Source: Alphaproteobacteria bacterium (GTDB lineage: Bacteria > Pseudomonadota > Alphaproteobacteria > Acetobacterales > Acetobacteraceae). Taken from it: a DNA stretch of 64,000 bases. The stretch is from assembly GCA_016869715.1 (NCBI GenBank), contig VGDM01000015.1, positions 1-64,000 on the forward strand, read 5' to 3'. A model generated the notes under the pieces. It searched no databases, was not told the DNA's origin, and saw nothing but the letters and a program-made list of their open reading frames with translations. The translations under genes were made by a program, and so were the position numbers. Positions 9,504-20,561 of the stretch are shown here, piece by piece (within the stretch, counting starts at the first letter, position 1; every line of letters starts with the position of its first letter).

Positions 9504-10847
9504 ATGTCTAATCCCGGCGAGTCCGATCCCACCCCCATCACCTCCACCCGCCAAATGGCGGAATGGTTCACTGCCGGCTGCAAGCCCAAATCCGCCTGGC
9601 GCATCGGCACTGAGCATGAAAAATTTGGCTTCCGCCTGACGGATTACGCGCCGCCCCCCTACGAACCCCAGGGCATTCGCGCCATGCTTGAAGGGCTGAT
9701 GGCGAAGGGGTGGGAACCCATTCTCGATCGCGGCAACCCGATTGGCCTGAAGCGCGGCGCGGCTTCCGTCAGCCTGGAACCGGGCGGGCAGTTTGAGCTT
9801 TCCGGCGCTGCCTTGCCCAACCTGCACGAGGTTTCCGCCGAGCTGTTCCAGCATTTGGATGAGGTGCGCGACGTCGCCGCGCCCTTGGGCCTTGGCTTCG
9901 CGCCGATTGGCTTTCATCCGCTCGCCAAGCGCGAGGATATGCCCTGGATGCCGAAAGGTCGCTACGCGATCATGCGCAATTACATGCCGCGCGTCGGCAC
10001 CATGGGGTTGGATATGATGCTCCGCACCTGCACCGTGCAGGTGAACCTCGATTTCGGCGATGAAGCGGATATGGTGGAAAAGCTTCGCGTATCCTTGGCG
10101 CTGCAACCGCTTGCCACGGCGCTATTCGCCAATTCCCCGATCGCGGAGGGCAAGAAGAACGGCTATCGGAGCCTCCGCGCCCGGGTCTGGACCGATACGG
10201 ACCCGGACCGCACCGGCATTCCTGGTGTGGTGTTTCAAGATGGCTTCGGCTTTGAACGCTTCACCGAATGGGTGCTGGATGTGCCCATGTATTTCATCAT
10301 GCGTGACGGCCGATGGCTGGACGCGGCGGGGCAGAGCTTCCGCGCCTTCGTAGAAGGGCGGGCAGAGAAATTGGCTGGCCAATCCGCCACCATGGGCGAT
10401 TGGGCGGATCATGTGACGACCGTTTTCACCGATGTGCGGTTGAAGCGCTTCCTGGAAATGCGCGGCGCGGATGCCGGCGCGCCTTCCATGCTGAATGCGC
10501 TGCCTTCCTTCTGGGTGGGCTTGATTTATGATGACGCCGCGCAAAAGGCGGCGCGTGCCCTCACGCGGGGTTGGAGTGTTGCTGAGATTCGCGCGCTGCG
10601 TGAAGCCGTGCCGCGCGAAGGGCTGACCGCGACCATCCAGGGCCGGTCCTTGCGCGATTTCGGGCGCGATGTGCTGGCCATTGCGCGTAATGGGCTGGCG
10701 GCGCGCGGGCTGGATGAAGGGCTATTTCTTGACCCGCTTGATGAAATTATAGCCAGCGGCGAAACCCAGGCAGATCGCTGGCTTCAACGATTTGACAGGA
10801 TTTGGCATGGCGATGCGCGGATGATACTGCGGGAAACGGCAATTTAG
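9504..10847 (+). CDS. gshA: Glutamate--cysteine ligase (alphaproteobacterial/plant type)
   Basis: AWRIGTEHEKFGF, GAASVSLEPGGQFELSGAALPNLHEV, YMPRVGTMGLDMMLRTCTVQVNLDF. Confidence 0.93.
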   Translation: MSNPGESDPTPITSTRQMAEWFTAGCKPKSAWRIGTEHEKFGFRLTDYAPPPYEPQGIRAMLEGLMAKGWEPILDRGNPIGLKRGAASVSLEPGGQFELSGAALPNLHEVSAELFQHLDEVRDVAAPLGLGFAPIGFHPLAKREDMPWMPKGRYAIMRNYMPRVGTMGLDMMLRTCTVQVNLDFGDEADMVEKLRVSLALQPLATALFANSPIAEGKKNGYRSLRARVWTDTDPDRTGIPGVVFQDGFGFERFTEWVLDVPMYFIMRDGRWLDAAGQSFRAFVEGRAEKLAGQSATMGDWADHVTTVFTDVRLKRFLEMRGADAGAPSMLNALPSFWVGLIYDDAAQKAARALTRGWSVAEIRALREAVPREGLTATIQGRSLRDFGRDVLAIARNGLAARGLDEGLFLDPLDEIIASGETQADRWLQRFDRIWHGDARMILRETAI

Positions 10848-10936
10848 CTGAATTTTGTGCAATCCGGGAGCGTGTCAGAAAACTGAAACTTTTTTTTATC
10901 CCCTCCGGCGAAGTTGGAACACCATTTGCTGGAGGA

Positions 10937-13187
10937 TTTTCAAGGCCACCACCGCGCGTCGTTTTCTGGGATTGCGCCTCCGCTTGCTTGTGCTGGCGCT
11001 TTTGCCCGCCATTTTCGTGGCCCTGCTTGCGGCTGCCGGCGCCTTTTGGGCGGTGGAAAGTGATCATAATGATCAGATGAACCAGGCGCTCACGCGCGCC
11101 TCATCGCTCGCGGAGCGTGAATTGGACAATTCCGCGCGCCGCATGTCGGGCTACGCCGCTACTATCGCGGCGCGGCTGCGTGATATTCTGGTCGGCGCCC
11201 TCGCGGGGCTGCGCGCCCTGGACCCGACAGTCGCCGTGCTGGAAATCACCGATACATCGGGACGCATTATGATGCGCGGGCATGCGCCAACGCGCTTTGG
11301 TGATGACAAGTCAAAAGTCCCGGATATTGCCGCGGCCCTATTGGGAAATCCCCCGGCTGGGGAGCGAGGTTTCACCAACCTCTGGCCAATTCGCAACAGG
11401 TGTGGCGCTGCCGGTCAGGAATGCTGAGGGCCGCATCATTGGCACCATCAAGGTGGCAACGCGCCTGACGCCCGCCGTAGTCGCGGAACTTGGCAAGCTT
11501 GTCGCCGGTGAGGCTGCGCTTTTCGGCACCGGGCAATTGGTCACCAGCACGGTCGAGGGGTTGAAGGCCAAAAGCCTTCCTGAAGTCATTCTGAATGCGC
11601 AGCGCCGGGACGAAGCCATCAGCGGTTTGCAAGTGACTCTGCCTGGCAAGCGTGCCCATGTGATCACGCTACAGCCGCCACGTGACCTCTCTGGAAATGC
11701 TGCCGGCGCCATGATGATCGCCCTGCCGCGTGCGGGCTTTGATGCCGCGATGCAGAAGGTGTTTTGGTTGATTGGTCTTGCCGCGTTGGCGGCGCTGGCG
11801 CTCGCCCTCCGGTTTCATTGATTGCAGCGCAGCGCTTTGCGCGGCCTCTCACGGATATGGCCGGCGCCATGGGGCGTTTGGCTGAGGGCGACACGGCGCT
11901 CACAATCCCCGGCCGTGGCCGCAGTGATGAGGTCGGTACCATGGCCGAAGCACTGGAGAAATTCCGCGAACAGGCGAAAGCCAATGCAGCCTTTGAAGCG
12001 GCTGCTGCCATTGAGGGTGCAGCGCGGGATCGGCGCCAGACCATGGTAGAAAGCCTGACGCAGGAATTCGGTGGCTCGGTCGCGTCCATCATGGATCGGC
12101 TGCGTGATTCCGCCGGTGGCATGCGTGATGCCTCCATCTCAATGGCATCAGCATCGGAACAGACCCGCGATCGTGTGGCTGATACGGCGGAAGGGGCGCA
12201 GCAGAATTCCAGCAATCTCGCCGCTGTCGCCGCCGCGACCGAGGAGATGACAGCCTCCGTCCCGAAATCTCTCGTCAGGTCGCGGAAGCGGCGAGGGCAG
12301 CGCAGCATGCGGCGGAACGCGCCAATACGACCGATGCCACGGTGCGTGGCCTCGCTGAATCGGCTGATCAGATTGGCGATGTGGCGCGGTTGATCACGGA
12401 TATCGCGGGCCAGACCAATCTTTTGGCCTGGGACGCCACGATTGAAGCGGCACGTGCGGGCGATGCCGGCAAGCGCTTCGCAGTGGTGGCATCCGAAGTG
12501 AAAACGCTGGCGTCGCAAACTGTCCGAGCGACGGACCAGATCAGCGCACAAATCAGCGCCTTTCAGGCCGCAACCGGCGATGCGGTGGGTGCGGTGCAGG
12601 AAGTGGCCAATGCCATTCAGCGCATGAATGGTGTGGCGGGCGCGATTGCCGCCGCGGTTGAAGAACAGGATGCGTTGACGCGTGATATCTTGGCCAGCGT
12701 GCAATCCGTGGCCAAGCAAAATGATGAAGGGGCTCGCGCGATGCGTGAAGTCTCGGACGTTGCCGAAGGGGCGCGCGCTTCCAGTGGCACAGTGAAAACC
12801 GCGGCTGAGACGGTGGCCGATGTCACGGGCCGGCTGGGTGAGCAGGTGGATGACTTCCTGGTTGGGACGCGCACCGATTGGGAAAGGGTGAATGGCGCCG
12901 GCACACCGATGCTGATCGCGGCCAAGGGTGGTACGGCTCAGGAGGCCGCCTTGATCGAAATCGCGCGGGATGGCGCAAGCCTGCATGGCGATGGCGCCTT
13001 CAAGCCCGGCATGATGGTAGAACTGGCCCTGCCGGGTGCGGGCGCGGCCTTCACCTCGCGCGTGGTGCTGGCAGAAGGCGGGCGCATCGGCCTTGCATTT
13101 GCGCAGAATGCGGAAAGCGTCGCCGCCGTGGATCGGCTGATCGCGGCGGTGCGCGGCGCAATCAATCCCGCCGCGCAGGGGGGTTAA
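10937..13187 (+). pseudogene. Methyl-accepting chemotaxis protein, broken into at least four reading-frame segments
   Basis: Consecutive segments in different frames: TM/sensor (ORF 10855-11427), sensor continuation (11282-11821), HAMP (11764-12393), signalling domain (12342-13187). Degenerate hairpin-tip region [24 protein letters not shown] versus the usual [24 protein letters not shown]. Confidence 0.88.
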
Positions 13188-13267
13188 GCGCGCGGCCTGA
13201 TCCGCCTGGACTATCCAAGGCACAAGCCCGCCCCTAAAGTCGGTCTTTTTTAAGCGCCTCGTCACGC

Positions 13268-14236
13268 TCAATCCGCGGTCGCGCCGGAACTGCGCACCAC
13301 TTCGGCCCATATCTGCGCTTCCCGTCGCACGAAATCGGCTGCCGCAGTGCCAGAAAGGCCGGGATCGGCGAGCGAGAGTGCCGCGAGGCGCGCCTTCAAT
13401 TCCAGATCCGCCATGGCGCGCGGCACTTCGGCAGCAAGCCGCGCCAAGGAACTGGATGATTGCCGCGCCGGGGCGAAAAGCCCAAACCAGGTGGAAGCGG
13501 CAAAGCCCGGAAAGCCCTGCTCGGCCACTGTCGGCACATCGGGCAGTGTCGGGTCACGCTCGGCCCCCGCGACGGCAATCGGGCGCACCCGGCCTTCTCG
13601 GATCAACGGCAGGGCGGGCGGCAGGCTGGTGCTGCCGATCGGCGCCTGATTGGCCAGCACGGCAGTCGCGGCCTGGGCGGGGCCGAAGGCAACCGGCGTG
13701 GCCTCCACCTTGGCCACAGTTCGGAATAGCAATTCAGCCCCCAGATGCGGCGTTGTGCCGGTGCCGGAATGGGCATAGGCCAGGCCGGGATTGGCGCGCA
13801 CATGGGCCAATAGCTCGGTCAGGTTGCGCGCCGGCACGGAAGGATGGACGAAAAACACATTGGGTGCGGTCGCGACCACTGCGATGGTCGTGAAATCAGC
13901 CAAGCCATACCCCGCTGCGCGATAGAGCGATGGGTTCACGCAAAAGGCCGTGCTGTGCATCAGCAGCGTATGGCGATCAGTCGCCCCTTTCACCGCCTGG
14001 GTGCCGATATTGCCCCCGGCGCCGCCGCGATTTTCGACCGGCACGGATTGACCAAGCAGCGACTCCAACCGCGCTGCCAGGGCGCGCGCCACGACATCGG
14101 TGGAACTGCCGGGCGGGAAGGCCACGATGATGCGAAGCGGGCGTTCCGGCCAGGCGGCACGCGCGAGGCGCGGCGCCGCCAAAAGCGCCCCACCGGCAAT
14201 CAGCGCCGCGCGGCGGCCCCATAGGTGCTTGGTCAT
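13268..14236 (-). CDS. Tripartite tricarboxylate transporter (Bug family) substrate-binding protein
   Basis: MTKHLWGRRAALIAGGALLAAPRLARA signal; WPERPLRIIVAFPPGSSTDVVARALAARLESLLGQSVPVENRGGAGGNIGTQAV. Confidence 0.92.
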   Translation of the reverse strand: MTKHLWGRRAALIAGGALLAAPRLARAAWPERPLRIIVAFPPGSSTDVVARALAARLESLLGQSVPVENRGGAGGNIGTQAVKGATDRHTLLMHSTAFCVNPSLYRAAGYGLADFTTIAVVATAPNVFFVHPSVPARNLTELLAHVRANPGLAYAHSGTGTTPHLGAELLFRTVAKVEATPVAFGPAQAATAVLANQAPIGSTSLPPALPLIREGRVRPIAVAGAERDPTLPDVPTVAEQGFPGFAASTWFGLFAPARQSSSSLARLAAEVPRAMADLELKARLAALSLADPGLSGTAAADFVRREAQIWAEVVRSSGATAD

Positions 14237-14436
14237 GTTTTCCTTCCGCATTGGATGCCATCCTGTAGCATGGCCCGCAGGCCAAAGCCCGCAATGCGCG
14301 AATCATGCCTGAATATCGCCCCGGGGGGTATGCCGAACTTGCGCGTCCCTATAGCCTTGCTCCAGTGTAAGCACTGAGGAAGGATGACCCCCTAACCCGG
14401 GGTGTCACAAGCAAGGCAAGGACGACAGGAACGCTC

Positions 14437-15306
14437 ATGACGGATACTCGATATTTGGCGCCGCAGACGCTTGATGAAGCAGTCAGCGCCTTTGCTGCGG
14501 CACAGGGGGCTGCTCGGATTCTGGCAGGCGGCACGGATCTGCTAGTGCAGATGCGCGCTGGCATCGCGACGCCTGGCTTGATTGTGGATATTAAGAGAAT
14601 CGGCGAAATGAATCGCATTACGGAAAATGCCGATGGCAGTTTTACCGTAGGTGCGGCGGTCTCCGCCGCTTCTCTTTCCGATCATCCGCGCTTCGGTACG
14701 GTCTGGCCGGGGGTGCTGGAAGCGGTCAATCTGATTGGATCAAAGCAGGTGCAGGGCCGCGCCTCACCGGGGGGCAATCTCTGCAATGGCTCGCCCGCCG
14801 GGGATAGCGTGCCGGCCATGGTCGCTGCCGGCGCGGTGGTCACGATCCAGGGGCCAAATGGCCGCCGGCAAATGCCGGTAGAAGCCTTTCCTGCAGGCCC
14901 CGGCAAAATCAACCTCGGGCCCGGTGAAATCCTGGTGAGCTTCACCCTGCCCGCGCGCCCGACAGGTTCGGGTGATGCCTATTTGCGCATGATCCCGCGC
15001 ACGGAAATGGATATCGCCGTGGTGGGCTGCGGTGTCAGCCTGACCATGAAGGATGGCGTTTGCACCGCCGCGCGCGTTGGCCTTGGCGCCGTGGCGCCGG
15101 TGGTGATGCTGGTGGAAGCCGCCGGGAAGGCGCTTGTGGGCACCAGGCTGGAACCCGCCGCGGTCGCCGCTGCTGCTGCGGCTTGCAGCGCCGCCTGCCG
15201 CCCCATCAATGACAAGCGTGGCACCATTGCCTATCGCACCAAGGTCGCGGGCGTGCTGTTGAAGCGCGCTGTCGCCATTGCCGCTGAACGCGTGAGCCGG
15301 AGCTGA
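14437..15306 (+). CDS. Xanthine/CO dehydrogenase family FAD-binding subunit (CoxM-like)
   Basis: LAPQTLDEAVSAFAAAQGAARILAGGTDLLVQMR and QGRASPGGNLCNGSPAGDSVPAM. Confidence 0.92.
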   Translation: MTDTRYLAPQTLDEAVSAFAAAQGAARILAGGTDLLVQMRAGIATPGLIVDIKRIGEMNRITENADGSFTVGAAVSAASLSDHPRFGTVWPGVLEAVNLIGSKQVQGRASPGGNLCNGSPAGDSVPAMVAAGAVVTIQGPNGRRQMPVEAFPAGPGKINLGPGEILVSFTLPARPTGSGDAYLRMIPRTEMDIAVVGCGVSLTMKDGVCTAARVGLGAVAPVVMLVEAAGKALVGTRLEPAAVAAAAAACSAACRPINDKRGTIAYRTKVAGVLLKRAVAIAAERVSRS

Positions 15307-15310
15307 CCTC

Positions 15311-15790
15311 ATGTCCAAAATGCATGTTTCTACGACCATCAATGAGGAACCGATGGAGTTCCTGTGCGACGCGCATGACAGCATGCTGGATGCGCTGCGT
15401 GGCCCGCTTGGCCTGACCGGCGCCAAGGAAGGCTGCGGCACCGGGGATTGCGGCGCCTGTTCCATCACCGTGGATGGCCGCCTTGTTTGCGCCTGCCTGA
15501 TGCTGGCGGTGGAATCCGAAGGCAAGTCACTCGGCACCATTGAAGGCATGTCGCAGGGTGGCGATCTGCACCCGCTGCAGCGCAAATTCCTGGAAATGGC
15601 CGCGCTGCAATGCGGCATCTGCACGCCGGGCGTGCTGATTGCCGCGAAATCCTTGCTGGAAAAAAACCCGAATCCGACGGAAACCGAAGTGCGCTTCGGG
15701 CTTGCTGGCAATCTTTGCCGCTGCACGGGTTACGACAAGATTGTGCGCGCCGTGCTTGAAACCGCCGCTGAAATGAGGGGGGCCGCCTGA
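15311..15790 (+). CDS. (2Fe-2S)-binding subunit of xanthine/CO dehydrogenase family (CoxS-like)
   Basis: GAKEGCGTGDCGACSITVDGRLVCAC and CGICTPGVLIAAKSLL...LAGNLCRCTGYDKIV. Confidence 0.95.
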   Translation: MSKMHVSTTINEEPMEFLCDAHDSMLDALRGPLGLTGAKEGCGTGDCGACSITVDGRLVCACLMLAVESEGKSLGTIEGMSQGGDLHPLQRKFLEMAALQCGICTPGVLIAAKSLLEKNPNPTETEVRFGLAGNLCRCTGYDKIVRAVLETAAEMRGAA

Positions 15791-18030
15791 TGAACGATAT
15801 GTCCAACAAATGGATTGGCAAGAACACGATCCGCCCGGATGGTGCGGAAAAGGTGACGGGCCGCGCTGCCTATGCCGCCGATACCAATATGCCCGGCATG
15901 ATCTGGGGCAAGGTGCTGCGCAGCCCACATCCGCATGCGCGGATCATTTCCATCAATACCGCCGAGGCGGAAGCGCATCCCGGCGTGAAGGCCGTGGTCA
16001 CGCATAAGGATTTAGTGGATTTCCCGCTCGACAAGTCGGTTATGCTCGGCATTCAGGATATGCGCTGGATGTGCCGCAACATCATGGCGCGCGAAAAGGC
16101 GCTGTTCCATGGCCACCCGATTGCCGCCATTGCCGCGATTTCCGAAAAGGTGGCGGCCGAGGCGCTGAAGCTGATCGAAGTGGAATATGAGGTTCTGCCC
16201 TTCGTGATTGACGCGGAAGACGCGATCAAGCCCGATGCGCCGATCCTGCATGATTTCATCAAGTTTGACGGCAAGCCTTCCAATATCGCCGGCAAGCTGG
16301 AACATAAGCTTGGCGATGTGGATGCCGGTTTTGCGGAAGCCGAAGTGGTGGTGGAACGGAGCTTCCGCACTGCCCCCGTGCATCAGGGCTATATCGAAAC
16401 CCATGCCTGCCTGGTCAGTGTTGCTGATGGTAAGGCAACTGTGTGGAGTTCAAGCCAGGGCCAATTCATGGTCCGCGCGATGTGCTCCTACCTCACCGGC
16501 CTGCCGCAGAGCGATATCCGTGCCATTCCGGCCGAAATCGGTGGCGGCTTTGGCGGCAAGACGATTGTCTATCTGGAACCGGTGGCGCTGTTGCTCGCCA
16601 AGAAATCCGGCCGCCCGGTGAAGATGGTGATGACGCGCGAAGAAGTGATGCGCGCGACGGGCCCGACCTCGGGCTCCTACAGTACCGTCAAGATTGGCGC
16701 GAAGAAGGATGGCACCATCGTTGCCGCGAAGGGCACTTTCCACCTGCAGGCGGGCGCGCTGCCAGGTTCGCCCATTCGTGGTGCGGCGGGCTGCGCCTTT
16801 GCGCCCTACAACATCCCGAATGTGCATTCGCTGGGCTTTGACGTGGTGTCCAACCGTTCCAAGGTTGCGGCCTATCGCGCTCCGGGCGCGCCGATTGGCG
16901 CTTATGGTGTGGAGTGCGTACTGGATGAAGTGGCCGAAAAGCTTGGCATGGATCCCCTCGCGCTCCGCCTGAAGAACGCCGCACAGGAAGGCACCAAGGC
17001 CGTGCATGGCCCGGTCTATCCGCGCATCGGCTTCAAGGAAACCATCGAAGCCGCCTTGGCGCATCCGCATTACAGCGCGCCACTTGGCCCCAATCAGGGT
17101 CGCGGTGTCGCGAGCGGCTTCTGGTTTAATGCTGGCGGTGAATCTTCCGCGCAGGTGAACATCACGGAAGATGGCAATGTGGTGGTCACCACCGGGCATC
17201 CGGATATCGGTGGCTCACGCGCTTCTATCGCCAATATCACCGCGGAATTGCTTGGCATTGATTACAAGCGCGTTTCCGTGCTGATCGGCGATACCGCGAC
17301 GATTGGCTATTCCAACCTCACCGGCGGCAGCCGCGTGCTATTCGCCTCCGCAATGGTGGTGACGCAATCATCGGAGAAGGTCATCACCCAGCTCAAGGAA
17401 CGTGCGGCGAAGATCTGGAAGATCGACCCAGAAGCGGTGATTTGGGATAATGGCGAAGCGCGCCCTGCCGGCGCCAATGCGGGTCAATTCCCGCCGCTGA
17501 GTCTCAAGGAAATCGCGGCCAGGGCAACGGAAACCGGCGGGCCAATCGGGGCTGGTGTGCAGTTGAACACCACGGGTGCTGAAGGCGGTTTCGCGACCCA
17601 TATCTGTGATGTGGAAGTGGACCCGGAACTCGGTACCGTGATGGTGCTGCGCTACACGTCCTTCCAGGATGTCGGGCGTGCGGTGCACCCGGCCTATGTG
17701 GAAGGCCAGATGCAGGGCGGTGCCGCGCAGGGCATCGGCTGGGCGTTGAATGAGGAATATATCTACAACGCCAAGGGCCAAGTGGATAACCCCGCCTTCC
17801 TTGATTACCGCATGCCGGTCTGTTCGGACCTGCCGATGCTGGATGCAGTAATGCTGGAAATCCCCAATCCCAAGCACCCGCAAGGCGTGCGTGGCGTGGG
17901 CGAAGTGCCGCTGGTGCCGCCACTGGCCGCGATTTCAAACGCCATGTATCGCGCGACGCATAAGCGCTTCTACGCGCTGCCCATGTCGCCGCCGCGCGTT
18001 TTGGAAAAGCTAGAACAGGCGGCTGAATAA
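15790..18030 (+). CDS. Xanthine dehydrogenase family molybdopterin-binding subunit (CoxL-like)
   Basis: 746 aa; [86 protein letters not shown]. Confidence 0.95.
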   Translation: MNDMSNKWIGKNTIRPDGAEKVTGRAAYAADTNMPGMIWGKVLRSPHPHARIISINTAEAEAHPGVKAVVTHKDLVDFPLDKSVMLGIQDMRWMCRNIMAREKALFHGHPIAAIAAISEKVAAEALKLIEVEYEVLPFVIDAEDAIKPDAPILHDFIKFDGKPSNIAGKLEHKLGDVDAGFAEAEVVVERSFRTAPVHQGYIETHACLVSVADGKATVWSSSQGQFMVRAMCSYLTGLPQSDIRAIPAEIGGGFGGKTIVYLEPVALLLAKKSGRPVKMVMTREEVMRATGPTSGSYSTVKIGAKKDGTIVAAKGTFHLQAGALPGSPIRGAAGCAFAPYNIPNVHSLGFDVVSNRSKVAAYRAPGAPIGAYGVECVLDEVAEKLGMDPLALRLKNAAQEGTKAVHGPVYPRIGFKETIEAALAHPHYSAPLGPNQGRGVASGFWFNAGGESSAQVNITEDGNVVVTTGHPDIGGSRASIANITAELLGIDYKRVSVLIGDTATIGYSNLTGGSRVLFASAMVVTQSSEKVITQLKERAAKIWKIDPEAVIWDNGEARPAGANAGQFPPLSLKEIAARATETGGPIGAGVQLNTTGAEGGFATHICDVEVDPELGTVMVLRYTSFQDVGRAVHPAYVEGQMQGGAAQGIGWALNEEYIYNAKGQVDNPAFLDYRMPVCSDLPMLDAVMLEIPNPKHPQGVRGVGEVPLVPPLAAISNAMYRATHKRFYALPMSPPRVLEKLEQAAE

Positions 18031-18054
18031 GCCACCTTTCTGAATGGGGCATCG

Positions 18055-18089
18055 GGCCCGGAGGCTTCGGCTTCCGGGCCTTGCTTTTT
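18055..18089 (+). terminator. Rho-independent terminator after coxMSL-like operon
   Basis: GGCCCGGAGGC-TTCG-GCTTCCGGGCC (11-bp stem with one G-U, UUCG tetraloop) followed by TTGCTTTTT. Confidence 0.9.
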
Positions 18090-18114
18090 GTGAGAAGCAC
18101 AACAGGAGAAAACT

Positions 18115-18447
18115 ATGATTGACACCAAGCTCGGCACCGGGGCCGAAGCCACACCTGGGCAGCACATCACGGTGCATTACACGGGCTGGCTGTTTGACGG
18201 CGCGGCGCCCGAAAACAAGGGGTGCAAATTCGATTCTTCGCGCGACCGCGCGGAGCCCTTTTCCTTTCTGCTTGGCGCTGGCCATGTGATTGGCGGCTGG
18301 GATCAGGGTTTTGCGGGGATGAAGGTGGGCGGGCAGCGCACGCTCATCATCCCGCCCGAGCTTGGCTATGGCTCACGCGGCGCGGGTAGCGCCATTCCGC
18401 CCAATGCAACGCTGATTTTTGAGGTTGAATTATTGGGCGTTGGTTAA
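18115..18447 (+). CDS. FKBP-type peptidyl-prolyl cis-trans isomerase
   Basis: 110 aa; [15 protein letters not shown]...[53 protein letters not shown]. Confidence 0.95.
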   Translation: MIDTKLGTGAEATPGQHITVHYTGWLFDGAAPENKGCKFDSSRDRAEPFSFLLGAGHVIGGWDQGFAGMKVGGQRTLIIPPELGYGSRGAGSAIPPNATLIFEVELLGVG

Positions 18448-19167
18448 GGCCCCCTGCGCGACCCTCACCCATTCCCAATAACGCGGCTGGCGGCCTTCGC
18501 GCAGTGCCTTGGCTTCATAGCGGGTCGGTGGCCAGCTAGACGGGCGGGCTTCGGCAAGGACGCCCGCGGTAAAGAAGGGTTGAGCGCCCATGCAGTCAAG
18601 CACCCATTCCTGATAGGTCGGATCATCGGAGGCGATGCGCCAAATCCCGCCCGGCTTCATGGCGCGCGCCACCATGGGCAGCAATTCCGGATGCACAAAA
18701 CGCCTTTTGGCATGCCGAGCCTTGGGCCAGGGGTCGGGGAACATCAAAAACAGCCGATCCAAGGCGGCTTCCGGCAGCGCGCTCAGCAAATGCCGCGCAT
18801 CCGGTGGCCATAGGGACAAATTGCGCGGCAAGGCACCGCTCGCTTCCGCCCCCTCCGGCACCAGGCGCGTGAGCAAAGCGCAAAGCCCATTCTCGAAGAC
18901 TTCTGCGGCGATATAGGCAACCCCGGGATGTGCCGCGATCTGGTCAAGCGTGTGTTCGCCACCACCAAACCCGACTTCCAACCAAAGCGGCACATCACCC
19001 ATGCCGAAGGCGGCGCGCGGATCGGCGGCTTGCGCTTGGGTTAGCCGAAGGCGCGGCAGGGTTTCTTCGAGCAAGCGCTGCTGGCGTGGGCGCAAGGGGT
19101 GGCCTCGGCGTCGGCCATAAAGCCGGTCCGGCACACCATCAGCCAACGGGGGACGATCAGCGGTCAT
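18430..19167 (-). CDS. trmB: tRNA (guanosine(46)-N7)-methyltransferase
   Basis: [54 protein letters not shown]. Convergent 18-nt overlap with the FKBP gene. Confidence 0.94.
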   Translation of the reverse strand: MTADRPPLADGVPDRLYGRRRGHPLRPRQQRLLEETLPRLRLTQAQAADPRAAFGMGDVPLWLEVGFGGGEHTLDQIAAHPGVAYIAAEVFENGLCALLTRLVPEGAEASGALPRNLSLWPPDARHLLSALPEAALDRLFLMFPDPWPKARHAKRRFVHPELLPMVARAMKPGGIWRIASDDPTYQEWVLDCMGAQPFFTAGVLAEARPSSWPPTRYEAKALREGRQPRYWEWVRVAQGALTNAQ

Positions 19168-19187
19168 GCGCAGTCCTGAAAAGAAAA

Positions 19188-19214
19188 GGGCGGCAGGCTT
19201 ACACCCACCGCCCC
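19188..19214 (-). terminator. Probable Rho-independent terminator downstream of metK
   Basis: Minus strand: GGGCGG...CCGCCC stem followed by TTTTCTTTTC, 3' of the metK stop at 19236. Confidence 0.6.
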
Positions 19215-19235
19215 AAAATTCATCCGATCAGCGCC

Positions 19236-20423
19236 TCAACGCCCAAAGGCGCGCCGCAACTCAATCGCCAGATCGGTCATTTCCCAGGTGAAGGTGCCCC
19301 TGGTGGTATCCGGTACGCGGCCGAAATGGCCATAGGCGCTGGTCGGCACATAGATCGGGCGGTTCAGCTTCAGATGTTCACGAATGCCGCGCGGGGAGAG
19401 ATTGACCATGCCGCCAATCACCTTCGCCAACTTCGCCTCATCCACATCCTTGCCCGTGCCATGCAGGTCGAAATAGACCGATAGCGGCTTGGATACGCCA
19501 ATAGCGTAGCTCAACTGAATGGTGCACTTATCCGCGAGGCCAGACGCCACGACATTCTTCGCGACATAGCGCGCGGCATAGGCCGCCGAGCGGTCCACCT
19601 TGGTCGGGTCCTTGCCGGAGAATGCGCCACCACCATGCGGCGCCGCCCCACCATAGGTATCCACGATGATCTTGCGCCCGGTCAGGCCGCAATCGCCATC
19701 CGGCCCGCCGATCACGAACTTGCCCGTGGGATTCACGTAAAATTCGCTATCCGGGCACATCCAGCCCTTTGGGAGCACGGCTTCCACAATCGGGCGCAGC
19801 AGGCGCTTGATGTCGGCCTGTTCCAAAGCTTCCTCATGCTGGGTGGAGACAACGATGGAAGTGGCCCCCACCGGCTTGCCATCCACATAGCGCAAGGTCA
19901 CCTGGCTTTTCGCATCCGGCAGCAGCCCGGCCACGGCGCTATCCTTGGCGCGGCGCAGCGTGCTGACATGGCGCAGGATTTCATGCGCGTAGTAAAGCGG
20001 CGCCGGCATCAATTCCGGCGTTTCGCGGCAGGCATAGCCGAACATGATGCCCTGGTCGCCCGCGCCTTCATCCTTATTGCCGGCAGCATCCACACCCTGG
20101 GCGATATGCGCCGATTGGGCATGCAAATGGCAGGCAATATCGGCGTGCCGCCAATGAAAGCCTTCCTGCTCATAGCCGATGTCGTGAATGGCAAGCCGCG
20201 CGAGATGGATCAGATATTCCGGGGTGATTTCCGCGGGGCCGCGCACTTCGCCCGCCAGCACCACCCGATTGGTGGTGACCAGCGTTTCGCATGCGACGCG
20301 GGCATAGGGATCGGCGGTCAGGAAGGCATCTAGCACGGTGTCTGAAATGCGGTCTGCCACCTTGTCCGGATGGCCTTCGGAAACGGATTCCGAGGTGAAA
20401 AGATATTCGCCCGTATCGCGCAT
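19236..20423 (-). CDS. metK: S-adenosylmethionine synthetase (methionine adenosyltransferase)
   Basis: [68 protein letters not shown]. Confidence 0.97.
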   Translation of the reverse strand: MRDTGEYLFTSESVSEGHPDKVADRISDTVLDAFLTADPYARVACETLVTTNRVVLAGEVRGPAEITPEYLIHLARLAIHDIGYEQEGFHWRHADIACHLHAQSAHIAQGVDAAGNKDEGAGDQGIMFGYACRETPELMPAPLYYAHEILRHVSTLRRAKDSAVAGLLPDAKSQVTLRYVDGKPVGATSIVVSTQHEEALEQADIKRLLRPIVEAVLPKGWMCPDSEFYVNPTGKFVIGGPDGDCGLTGRKIIVDTYGGAAPHGGGAFSGKDPTKVDRSAAYAARYVAKNVVASGLADKCTIQLSYAIGVSKPLSVYFDLHGTGKDVDEAKLAKVIGGMVNLSPRGIREHLKLNRPIYVPTSAYGHFGRVPDTTRGTFTWEMTDLAIELRRAFGR

Positions 20424-20561
20424 GGCGTGGTTCGGCCTCTTGTCGCGGGATTCGCTGGTTCAGCCCAACGATGCTCTGCCCCGGAAAGCCCGCGGCGAGG
20501 GGCGTATTGCAGGGGGGTGTGGCAGGGTCAAGGCAGGGGGCGCCGCGACCCTCGATTATTT

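Noticed and set aside
11664-13310. 548-aa minus-strand ORF opposite the broken chemotaxis receptor
   Set aside because: Low-complexity shadow translation with no recognisable domain; the opposite strand carries clear MCP sequence.
20424-20560. Possible SAM or SAH riboswitch in the metK leader
   Set aside because: The leader is long and GC-rich with potential stems, but I could not match SAM-II, SAM/SAH or SAH hallmark motifs; a covariance-model scan would be needed.
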